64,000 nucleotides of DNA. It comes from Rivularia sp. PCC 7116 (GTDB lineage Bacteria; Cyanobacteriota; Cyanobacteriia; Cyanobacteriales; Nostocaceae). This document shows positions 34,200 through 44,600 of this stretch, piece after piece. The position numbers and the translations under genes are program-made. Below the pieces are notes generated by a model. That model made no database searches, was not told the DNA's origin, and saw nothing but the letters and a program-made list of their open reading frames with translations. The stretch covers positions 8,279,001-8,343,000 of the forward strand of contig NC_019678.1 of the NCBI RefSeq assembly GCF_000316665.1, read 5' to 3'. Every line of letters starts with the position of its first letter. The first letter of the stretch is position 1.

Positions 34200-34345
34200 A
34201 CCATTTTTTTTTAGAATTAGTTTCAATATGGCTTAAAACTCACAATCATCAAACTAAAGTTCCCTTTCTAGAATTTGAATCATTACTCAATAGTTCGCTG
34301 TTAGAAGTTCGTCAGGAATTTGGAATTTTAGATTATATTAATTGA
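34200..34345 (+). pseudogene. C-terminal remnant of an unidentified gene
   Basis: An open frame ending in TGA at 34345 encodes FFLELVSIWLKTHNHQTKV and then PFLEFESLLNSSLLEVRQEF, with protein-like composition and codon use. There is no start codon or ribosome site. Upstream it runs into the right end of a MITE-like repeat and a fragment of another, which suggests that the 5' part of the gene was removed when the repeats came in. I do not recognise the family. Confidence 0.35.
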
Positions 34346-34383
34346 AATAATTTTTTGAGTTTAAAGCTTGATACTCTATTTGC

Positions 34384-34728
34384 TTACCTGAGCGCATCAA
34401 GGTTCAACACTTGTGGGTTCCCCATCCAAGAAGCATAATCGGTATGGTCTTTTAAATCGTTTCCGGTAAGTGGATGAATTAGAATTGTTAAACCTCTTCT
34501 ATTTAGAGCTAACCAAGATAGTAAAATTGCAGATTCATCAACATCAAAAGCAAGCTGGCAACTCCAAGAAGGATGAGGTCCCACTGGTTTACGATGTACG
34601 CGCCCTACTTTTACTGAAAATTGCTTTCCGGCTTCTTCACATAAAGCAATTGCTTGTTCGCAGCTAGAGTCATCGAAGTAAACATGAGCATGATAACCTT
34701 TAACCAAACTAATATCTTGAAATTCCAT
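34384..34728 (-). CDS. DOPA 4,5-dioxygenase family protein
   Basis: A 114-aa protein of the DOPA 4,5-dioxygenase family, small iron extradiol-type enzymes known from fungal betalain-pigment chemistry and widespread in bacteria with unknown substrates. The His-rich pattern is intact: H13 and H15 in GYHAHVYF, H45 and H52 in VGRVHRKPVGPHPSW, H85 in ILIHPLTG and H95 in KDHTDYASWMG. The length is normal for bacterial members. It stands alone, converging with the gene remnant and the R1 repeat, and is divergent from the metallophosphatase gene. Confidence 0.9.
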   Translation of the reverse strand: MEFQDISLVKGYHAHVYFDDSSCEQAIALCEEAGKQFSVKVGRVHRKPVGPHPSWSCQLAFDVDESAILLSWLALNRRGLTILIHPLTGNDLKDHTDYASWMGNPQVLNLDALR

Positions 34729-35134
34729 AAAGACTGAAAAGTTAGTTAATAATTTACTGCTTTACTTTAACGGATTTTATATTTATATCGAAGCGTAACA
34801 CACCACCCACTTGCTTACGCGGTGCGTTAAAACGTTTCGTTTACAGGGCAGTCTACGAAGACATTAACGGATTTTATATTTAAATAAGTAAGCGGGCATA
34901 GTTACTCCTATCTCGCTGTAATATTGTCTATCTGTTTGCAGCTCTTTCCTCTCCGCTCTCTGTGGTTTTTTATCGGAAATCATTAAGCCGGGAAGAAAGC
35001 AAGTGTAAAAAGTATATTCAAGTACTTGTTTGCTTGATTAATTATATGTAATATCCATGAGAACATGCCGATTGCTAATTAACAATCTATTTTGATAATC
35101 GGTAGTTTTTACTATATTCCATTGGCATCATTTG
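34729..35134. other. Divergent intergenic region
   Basis: About 400 bp. A short direct repeat is present: TTAACGGATTTTATATTTA at about 34766 and again near 34865, separated by a segment (ACCACCCACTTGCTTACGCG) that reads like a decayed dispersed repeat. Otherwise I see nothing definite. Confidence 0.4.
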
Positions 35135-36817
35135 ATGACTGATTCTATATACTTACCAAGACCTCGCGCTGCTGCTGGCACTTATTTGAGAATTGTGTCT
35201 ATCAATGATGTTTATAAGATTGAAAATTATCCTTTTGTCCAAACAATAATTCAATCACTTAAACAGACATCAGAAGATAGCATAGTAGTTTCTTGTCTGA
35301 ATGGTGATTTTCTTTCTCCTTGCTTGCTAACGTCTTTAGATGGTGGAAAAGCAATGTTAGATGTACTCAAAGTTATGGACATTGATTATGTTTGCTTTGG
35401 TAACCACGAATTTGATGTAAATATAGATTTACTTCAAAAACGTTTAAAAAACTGCTCTACTAAATTTTTAAACGGTAATATTATCAATTTACCAATTGTT
35501 GATGCTTTTGGTAACCCTTTAGCTAAATATGACATTATAGAAGTCGGAGAGAATAAAGTCGCATTTGCCGGATTTTGCACCGATAATATTGATATTTTTA
35601 GACCTGGTACAAATTTACAGATTCAGCCTGTTTTTGATGCTTTAAAAGAAATTTGGCATGAATGTAAAAATCAAGCAGATATACTTATTCCCTTAACTCA
35701 TCAAAATATAGTGGCAGACAGAACATTAATCGAGCAAATAGAACAATATGATGATTTAAAAGGTAAAATTCCGGTAATACTTGGCGGACACGAACACGAA
35801 GTTTATATCGAAGAAATTGCTGGAAGTCGCATTGTCAAGTCTGGACAAGATGCCAATAATATTATAGTTGTAGATATCTGGTGGTCTATTGATGGTAAGG
35901 TAAATAGCGCGAATTATCTATTACCAGCTAGTCACGTCAAGCCAGAGCCAAATGTACAAAGATTCGTAGAAAATAAAAATAATTTTCTAGCTAAACTGTT
36001 GGATGTAGAACTATTTAAAGTTCAAGAAACGATGTCATCCGCAAGAACCAGATTCCAGCCAGAAAAAGTTGCTTCGATTCTATGTTCTTATATCAAGAAA
36101 AGCTTAGAAAATAATGTCGATATTGTAATTCTTCAAGGAGGAGCTATCAGAGGTAGTCGTAAATATAAAAAAGGTACATCCTTTACCTACGGCGATTTAT
36201 TGCAGGAACTACCTTTCGATACAGAAATCGCAGTTATCCAAATACCCGGAGAAGTTTTACAAGATGCTATCAAATTAACGCGCAGCACGCCAGAATCGGA
36301 AGCACCAAGATTTTTACACGCAGATTTTGATACAGTTATTGAGGATTATCCTAGTTCGCAAATTGTCAGCATTAACCACACACCTTTCAATCCGCATACA
36401 TTATACAAGGTGGGCATTTATCAATATTTGCTGACTGGCTTAAACGATATTAATCCATTACTAGACTATATTAATGCTGATGGTAAAGTTCCTTCTTTAG
36501 AACAATGTATTCCAGCTAAAAATTTGATTGTAGAAGCTTGTATGAAAGATAACTGGAGAAACTTAATAAACGTTCAAGAATTAAAAAATAATAATGGAGA
36601 ATTTTCTCAAACAGAATTAGAGCAAGGCATAAAAAAGGTATTTGATTTCTTAGATTGCAATGGTGATGGATATATTTCGCCTTTTGAATTACGTAGAGCT
36701 TTGATACAGAAAACGGGGAATCCAAATAATTGCTTGATTGATATGATGTTTCAATCGATTGATATTAATGATGATGGTATGATTTCTATGGAGGAATTAA
36801 TATCTTTAGTAGTGTAA
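35135..36817 (+). CDS. 5'-nucleotidase-type metallophosphatase with C-terminal EF-hand pair
   Basis: A 560-aa protein. The N-terminal calcineurin-like phosphoesterase domain has SINDVYKIE in place of the usual DxHG, then NGDFLSP, GNHEFD, LTHQ and GGHEHE: five metal-binding blocks of the 5'-nucleotidase/UshA family. The INDVY start is one I recall mainly from eukaryotic members. The middle (about 285-480) is the 5'-nucleotidase C-terminal domain (GGAIRG, TYGDLLQELPFDTEI). The last 65 residues hold two canonical EF-hands (DCNGDGYISPFEL and DINDDGMISMEEL). There is no signal peptide, although relatives are usually exported. Calcium control of a cytosolic phosphatase is inferred. A TTG one codon upstream is a less likely start. 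Confidence 0.92.
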   Translation: MTDSIYLPRPRAAAGTYLRIVSINDVYKIENYPFVQTIIQSLKQTSEDSIVVSCLNGDFLSPCLLTSLDGGKAMLDVLKVMDIDYVCFGNHEFDVNIDLLQKRLKNCSTKFLNGNIINLPIVDAFGNPLAKYDIIEVGENKVAFAGFCTDNIDIFRPGTNLQIQPVFDALKEIWHECKNQADILIPLTHQNIVADRTLIEQIEQYDDLKGKIPVILGGHEHEVYIEEIAGSRIVKSGQDANNIIVVDIWWSIDGKVNSANYLLPASHVKPEPNVQRFVENKNNFLAKLLDVELFKVQETMSSARTRFQPEKVASILCSYIKKSLENNVDIVILQGGAIRGSRKYKKGTSFTYGDLLQELPFDTEIAVIQIPGEVLQDAIKLTRSTPESEAPRFLHADFDTVIEDYPSSQIVSINHTPFNPHTLYKVGIYQYLLTGLNDINPLLDYINADGKVPSLEQCIPAKNLIVEACMKDNWRNLINVQELKNNNGEFSQTELEQGIKKVFDFLDCNGDGYISPFELRRALIQKTGNPNNCLIDMMFQSIDINDDGMISMEELISLVV

Positions 36818-36907
36818 ATGCTGTTATTACTAAATTAGTATCGAAAATTTAGTATTTTATGGTAGATGTCTTATTTCCGATAACAAAGCAGTATCAAAAT
36901 CTAAGGT

Positions 36908-37516
36908 TTATGCAGCGTAGGAAGTCGCGTACAAAATAGCGTTTTGTTGTTCAGTTTGAGCTATTTCACAAGCTTTCTTTGCGGCTTGAAGTCGGTTATC
37001 CTGCATTTCGATGGTAGCTGCTAAAGTCTCCTGGCTATGCTGAAGCTGAAGTTTCTTTTGAGCAACTATAGACTGTTTGGTTTCAAAGTTTTGCTTTGCT
37101 TGCTCTACATCTTCTTTGACTTGCTTTAGTTGCTTTAAAAGATATTTTTTTTCAGGATTGTGTTGACATTCTTTCAGTTTTTTCTTTGCGATAATCATTT
37201 TTATATCCCAATCTTCCTTTGCCCCTTTAGCTATCTCTTCTGCTTGATGAACTTTTTTCAGAGCGTCATTTCTAATATTTGTCGCTTTGTTAATCGCTTT
37301 CTCAACATCTTTTTTAACAAAATCAAAAACTTTTTTAGTAGCCTTCACTTTGTTCAATGCGTCTGATGCTTGTCTCGCTGCGGCAGATTTTTGAGTAGTT
37401 TTTACCAAAAAGTTTAAGTTTGAACGATTCAAACTTGCTTGTGCGGTGTCAGGTGTTACGAATGTACCACTTAAAGCTACGATTCCAGAAACAACTTGCT
37501 TTTTGTTCTCAAACAT
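36908..37516 (-). CDS. Lys/Ala/Gln-rich coiled-coil protein
   Basis: A 202-aa protein of unknown function. The first 30 residues (MFENKKQVVSGIVALSGTFV, then TPDTAQAS) look like a weak signal peptide with possible cleavage after AQA. The rest is almost entirely helical and charged, with heptad-like spacing from about 55 to 195 (KKVFDFVKKDVEKAINKAT, LKQLKQVKEDVEQAKQNFET), forming a long coiled coil. AAGGATTT precedes the ATG. It stands alone, convergent with the EF-hand phosphatase gene. A structural or scaffold role is the most that can be said. Confidence 0.65.
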   Translation of the reverse strand: MFENKKQVVSGIVALSGTFVTPDTAQASLNRSNLNFLVKTTQKSAAARQASDALNKVKATKKVFDFVKKDVEKAINKATNIRNDALKKVHQAEEIAKGAKEDWDIKMIIAKKKLKECQHNPEKKYLLKQLKQVKEDVEQAKQNFETKQSIVAQKKLQLQHSQETLAATIEMQDNRLQAAKKACEIAQTEQQNAILYATSYAA

Positions 37517-38607
37517 AATTAAAAATCCTTCTTAGATGATACTCAAAGAGTATTTACTTAAGCTCGGAAGATTTATATTCCGTTAAACACATAATATTTC
37601 AGTAGTTTTAACAGTGTCCATAGTAACTAAGGTTTTTTGTAGACTCTTTATATTTTCGGACTTAAAAAGGCTATAAAAGCTAATAATTGAATTTACCGAG
37701 GGCTGAATACAGACAAAATCTTCGGTAAATGCGTAAACTTAAAAGTTCGTTTACTAAAAGTATTTCTATAACTTTAGATATCTACCAGTATCCACTTAAT
37801 TAAATCATTAATCCAAGCTACTTTAAATACCAATTGTTGGTAATATTATTGTAATTAAGTTATTTATATTACCAATTTCCGTAAGTGTTACACTTCGTTC
37901 CTCAATCCTCTAAATTCTCTTCCTCCGCTTACTCTACCTCCTCTGTGGCTTTTTAAAGAGAGTTTATAAGCCCTCAAAATTAATGTCATTCACCAGCAGT
38001 CTGTCTCATTAGTTTTGATGACTTCATTAATATAACCGCAGAGGGCGCAGAGTACGCAGAGGAAAAGAAAAAAAGAGAAGAGTTGAGAAATTTATTTACT
38101 TAGTATTTTGGCGACAATTGACACCGTACCACTACTCTTCAACAATCCCTCCGGGGAACAGGAACACCTTGCGGTGAACAGGTGAATACGTTGCTGTCAC
38201 TCCTAAAAAGCTAATAACCTTACATTTGCGTAAGTCCTAAACAATAGAATAAAAAAATAAAAGCTGTTGAAAACTTGTATATCTTATGATATATTTTATA
38301 CTACCTTAAAGATAAAAGTTTTGACTTTATAAGAGAAAAACTAAGTATCTTGTTTCAGGGAAAATTCTGTCTTTTCTTCCATAATGAGAAAAGTATAGAG
38401 AATGACTGTCACTACATTGCATTCTACAGACAAGTCTTTTCGGTTAATTCTTGTCTACCTACTTATCTCTTGAATAAGCTTGTTAGTGCTTGCTGAAGTA
38501 TCCTTTCGTTTTTTTTGATTCCTCTGTTTAGACAGCAAAATATCTTCATCTACTTAAAAGATGAAGACAATTTTTTGTGTCGATGTATTAACTTTATTAG
38601 CCAATAA
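37517..38607. other. Long intergenic region upstream of the giant RTX gene
   Basis: About 1.1 kb without a supported gene. Recognisable pieces are CGCAGAGGGCGCAGAGTACGC (38040-38060), the CGCAGAG-type repeat scattered through the window; a stretch with GGAACAGGAACACCTTGCGG; TTGCGTAAGTCCT near 38227, a lone end of repeat family R1; and GTCTACCTACTTATC near 38453, like an end of the AAGTAGGTA family. The leader just before the start codon holds AAGATGAAGACAATTTTTTG. The promoter of the giant gene should lie between 38230 and 38600. Confidence 0.5.
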
Positions 38608-41600
38608 ATGAGTAAAACCATGAAAACCTACAAGACTATATCTAATAAATTCGGAAAAGTTCGTGATTCTAAAAAAAGTTTATTAGATAAAAACTTGTTG
38701 TTTGAGTTTCTCAATGATGAACAATTAGCCAATCGTTATTTTTCTCCTGCTGCTGGGTTTAACAAGTCAGTTAAGTTTTTAGCTCCGCTTATCTCTGATG
38801 CTGATGATTTTGATTCGGCGAATTTAAATAATCTAGTTTTAGCATTAGGAAATCAAGAGAAAAATGATAAATATCTGACATTTACCGAGCCTAGCAAGTC
38901 AGTTAAATATTCCAATACACTAGTTTTTGGTAGCGATGATTTTAATTCTCAGAATTTCAATCACTTGCTTTTAGGATTTGTAAATCAGAAGGTAAATGAT
39001 GATTATTTAACTTCTTTACCTCTTAGCGTCTCGAATAGTTCCAACGCTCCAGTTTTAGTTGGGGCTGAAGCTAGTCAGAGTAATCAGAAATTACAAAAGA
39101 ATGCTGCTGTAAACAATAAAACTCTTGAGAATAACAACGATACGGTTATTAGCAGAACTATTTCTGAGGTATCGAAGAATCCAGAAACACAGTTAGATGA
39201 AACCAAAGTTAAGGATAATCTGACTGTTGTTTTTGCGGAGAATCTTGAGATTGACAACAGCAGCGAACTGGAATTACTGGATATTTATGGAATAGTAGAT
39301 ACAGCTTTACAGGATACCTATAACTATCTGGGCAAGTTCCGATTTGATTCTGAGTACAGTCAGAAGTTAAAGACGGCTTTTGGTACTGGTTTTAATCAGA
39401 AAGTAGCAGATAATTTATTTGATAAGTTTGCTGATGGGAATTTTACCGATATTCCTACTATTAAGGTTGTTAATCGGAGTGCAATTTATGGGGGGAATGG
39501 TGCGTTTTCTGCGGATACTGGATTAGTTTATTTAGCAACTGAATTTCTAGCGGAAAATTCTCAAAATACTGCTAGAGTTACCGACGTATTAATCGAAGAA
39601 ATCGGTCATTTTGTTGATTCTGAGATTAATGAATTTGATTCTCCCGGTGATGAAGGGGATATTTTTTCGGAATTGGTGCAGGGGAATACTCTAAGTGATG
39701 AGGAATTACAGGCTTTAAGGGCAGAGAATGATACGGTTACTGTTGTTCGTAATGGTGAAGAAGTAACTACTATTCCTAATAAATCAAATATTACAATTGA
39801 GAATAATAATACTTTAAGAGTCGGAACATGGAATGTTTATCATGGTAATTCTCAAACAGGTAATATTACCATACCAGAACACTTAAAACGTATAAATTAT
39901 ATTTCAAAGTATGGCATTAAGAATAATATAGATTTAATCGTACTTCAGGAAGTTAAAAACTCAACACAACAACCACTGCTAGATGATTTATTAAAATTCA
40001 AAAATGGACAAAATCCCCAGAAGTACGACACTCAAGGATTAAGTAAACTAACAGCAGGATATAGTTACGAAATTGTATCAAAGGAATATCCTTCATCTAA
40101 CCTAACTCCTAATAAGCAGACGACAGATGGATACTTAATTTTGTACAATCCATCAACTATTAATCAAATATCAAATCCACAACACTACCAACCAAACGCT
40201 TTCACGAAAAATGGAACACAATACCGCCCACCCATTTACTTTACTGTGAATAAAAATGGGTCTAAGTATAATATTTTGACATGGCATAATGAAACGGAAA
40301 CTTCTGGCGCAAAAACTACACTACCACAATTAACTAATGTGCTGTCAAATACAAATCAGCAGTTTATTCTCCTTGGTGATTTGAATGTCAAGCCTAATTT
40401 TTTAAATCAGCCTAATATACTTCCACAACAAGCAGGTAGACATAATAATCTTAGTTACATTACAACAGATAACGGCGCGGTAGTCGATTTACTACCCAAT
40501 CCAAATGATCAAACAAAATTAAAAAGTGATTCACATTTTGCCTTGTTCGCTGAGATTCAAAGTGCTACTTCCTCAGCTCAATCTTTCACAAACACTAAAG
40601 TGCGTTCTAAAGCTCGGTTGAACGCCGGACCAAATAGAAGTCACAATCCATATAATTACAATAATATTACTTACGAGTATTCAGGTAATCAAGCAGTACC
40701 TAGTTGGGAAAATCAATTAATTCAGATAGGTAAAAATGAGCGTTTCTTTACACCACTAAAAACTGTTGATGGTGGTAAAGTAACAGTTCGTAAAGAAACT
40801 GTAGATGGAAAAACTAAAGAATTTGTCTACATTGAAAAAAATAGCTCTGGTATAAGTCCAAATGTCTATTCTGCTATTGGTAACAAAACAAGTTCTGCTT
40901 TATTTAAAGGAGACGTTAAATTTGATACAGAAACTCTTAAAGGAACGATTACCGAAAATGGTGATAGTGATGATTCTGATGATTCTGGATTCAAATTACT
41001 TGGTGGAATAGAAGTTTTTTTTGAAGGCTTATCATTTGATGAAGATGAAAGCGGTAGCCCTCAACTAAGACTACAAGGTTCAATGCTACTACCAGGAGAA
41101 TTAGTTGGTGGAAACGGTTTAGAAGTAGCAATTAACGGCGAAGATTATATTGGTTTTAGCGATAATGGAGTTAGTATCACGGGGGGTTCGGTAAAACTTC
41201 CCGGTGAGAATACCTTAAATATTCTCGGTTTGTTGGAAATTAAAGCTAATGATGCTGAAGTACAATTTGATTTTGACAATCAAGAAGCAACACTCCAAGG
41301 TACTTTTAGCATTCCCAGTCTCAAGGATGCCACATTTGAATTAAATGGTGGTAATTACATCAAAATCAAAAAGACTGATGCAGGTCTTGATTTTTCGATG
41401 GTAGCAGATATTAATGCTTCAAATATTCCCCTATTTGGAGAATGGGAAATCGAAAACATCAATCTAAATATTAATACTCCTAATGATAGTTTTGTCGTTA
41501 ACGCTTTACTAAAAACCCCTGGTACTCCAATTGAACTAGAACTGGCGTTTAATGAAGGTAAACTTACTCAAATAACAGGTAGTAGTGGTGTCGGAACAGA

Positions 41601-44600
41601 CTTTAATTTCTTGGGTGCAGCAATAGATATCCAAACAGTAAACGTTATTGTTGACAGAAACACCGGAGATAACGAACCTTGGGACCCAGAATTTTCTCTT
41701 CAGGGTGAAATTGAAATTCCTCAACTCAAAGGTTTAAAGGGTTCGTTGACGGGTAATAATAAGCTAATAGTTACTAAAGACGGAGTTGAATTAACGGGTG
41801 CAAAACTGAGCCTAGATGAAATTAAATTTGGAAACTGGAGACTACGGGATATAGAAGTAGAATATAATGCTCAACAAGGGATATTCGCTGGTGGCGCAAC
41901 TCTGTCAGATTCAACGGGAATTGAGATAGGCGTATTCTTAGAATTTGATAAGGACGGTCTAAAAAGAATTGCTGCCAATGCTAGTGACTTGAAATTATTA
42001 GATTTTACTGTAAGTGATGTCGAAGTTGACTTTACCATTGACAAAAATCGAGAAGATAATCAACCTTGGGACCCAGAATTTGTATTGGGAGGTAAAATCA
42101 CAAACAACAAAGTTTCTGCTGGTTGGAAGATAAAAGAAGCAGCATTTAAAATTGATACTACCAATAATCAAACAAAAATCTTCGCCGCAGGAACAATTGA
42201 GATACCTTCTGGAGTTGAGGTTGATGCTACAGTTTATTGGAATGGGAACGAATTAGAATCTATTGAGATAGACGTAGAAGATCTTAATAAACCCATCGGT
42301 AAACCAATTGCATTTCTTCAAAGTATGAGTGGCTCCTATCAAGGAAGCACAACGGAATTTTCAGGCAGCGTCGGAATTACATTAGGACCACAAATTGATT
42401 TACAGCAAATTCGTATTCCTTTTGTTGATATTCCACAAGAGAAAGTATCACTTCTAAGACTAGATCTAACTGCAACTGTTACCCCAGAATATTTTAATGG
42501 TAAAGGCGAAGTTACACTTCTTGGTGGTCTACTAGGAAGTAGAACTGGTGAAATTAATTTAAATTGGAAGCATAACTCTTTTCTAGCAAAAACTGAGTTA
42601 GATATACTATGGGGACTAATTAAAGCAGATGCGTCCCTGATAGGTCGCGGACGTGGTGAAAGTCAGTTTGATATCTATGCCTTTGCTGAAGGAAGTATCA
42701 ATGTTCCCAATATCATTCCTGTAATCGGAGGATTTAAATTAGGGTCTGGGGGTGCTTATTTTCAATTCATTGATGATGGTGATATGAGTAATGATTACGT
42801 TGCCGCTTGGGGTCAATTCTTATTCTGGGATGTAGCTTTTAAATTTGGTTTCGACGGTAGTATCAATTTGATTAATCCACAAATATCTCAATTTGCAAGA
42901 GATAATATTGCTGATTTAGAACACAATATTAATAACTCTTACAATACTCCCGCCGATCTTCAGATTTCCCCAGAAGGTACCATTGAAGGTAAAGGTACCC
43001 CTGGTGATGATTTTCTCAAAGGTCAAGATGACGATAACACTCTTGATGGTGGAGATGGTAATGATGTTCTGAGCGATCGTGCCGGTAATAATCTATTCAG
43101 TGGTGGTGCTGGTAATGATATTTTAATTGGCGGATGGGGAAATGATACTTATGTTTTTGATACAGACGATGCACAAGGAGCAGACACAATCAACGAAACC
43201 ATGATTGCTGTCAAAACATTCCATAATACCTATGTTAAAGCTAGTAGGCCTGATACTGGTAATTGGCACTTAGCGCAAAACTCCTTTATAGGAGATTGGG
43301 AAAAATTTACCGTTGTTAATAATGGTGATGGCACAATTTCCCTCCGAACTTTCCACGAACATCATTTTTGGAAAGCTGATAACATCGGAAGAGATGTTTT
43401 TGGATATTGGAATGTCCAACAAAACTCCTATATTGGTGATTGGGAAAAATTCAGAGTTGAAAGTCATAGTGATGGAAGAATTTCTTTCAAAACCTTCCAT
43501 GGCAATTTTGCCCACTATGTTCGCGCCTATGATGGTAACGGTAACGGCATAGATCAGGTTAGAGACTTAGGAAACTGGCAAAAATTTTGGGTCGAAAACC
43601 AAGATAATAATAGTAAAGATACATTAGACTTCTCTGAAACTACGACTAAAACAATTAACCTAGACTTGAGTAATCCCGGACAACAGCAAATAAATGAAAA
43701 TCTTGCTTTAACTTTAGGTATTACTATAGGTTCGCAAACCTTTATAAATATTGAAAACGCAGCTGGTGGTAGTTTAAATGATACGTTACGAGGAAATCAT
43801 TTAGATAACCGTTTGTTAGGAAAGAATGGTAATGATTGGTTAAGTGGTGAAGACGGACGAGATACTCTCATAGGTGGTGCTGGTGATGACTACTATCTTG
43901 GGGGTGGTGCTGGTAATGATTATCTTGACGGAGAACAAGGTAATGATTGGTTAAGTGGTGAAGAAGGACAAGATACTCTCAAAGGTGGCGCTGGAGATGA
44001 TCATCTTTACGGAGGTGATGAAACCCCTAATGGTGATTCGGCAAATGACACCTTATTAGGTGGTACTGGTAATGATTATCTTAATGGAGAACAAGGTAAT
44101 GATTGGTTAAGTGGTGAAGAAGGACAAGATACTCTCATAGGTGGTACTGGAGACGATCATCTTTACGGAGGTGATGAAACTCCTAATGGTGATTCGGCAA
44201 ATGATGAACTGTGGGGTGGTACTGGTAATGATTATCTTGGTGGAGAACAAGGTAATGATTATCTTGACGGAGAACAAGGTAATGATTGGTTAAGTGGTGA
44301 AGAAGGACAAGATACTCTCAAAGGTGGCGCTGGAGATGATCATCTTTACGGAGGTGATGAAACCCCTAATGGTGATTCGGCAAATGACACCTTATTAGGT
44401 GGTACTGGTAATGATTATCTTAATGGAGAACAAGGTAATGATTGGTTAAGTGGTGAAGAAGGACAAGATACTCTCATAGGTGGTACTGGAGACGATCATC
44501 TTTACGGAGGTGATGAAACTCCTAATGGTGATTCGGCAAATGATGAACTGTGGGGTGGTACTGGTAATGATTATCTTGGTGGAGAACAAGGTAATGATTA

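Noticed and set aside
43270-43552. Frames of about 80 codons on both strands within the fascin-like region
   Set aside because: They are shadows of the giant gene; no start signals or protein motifs.
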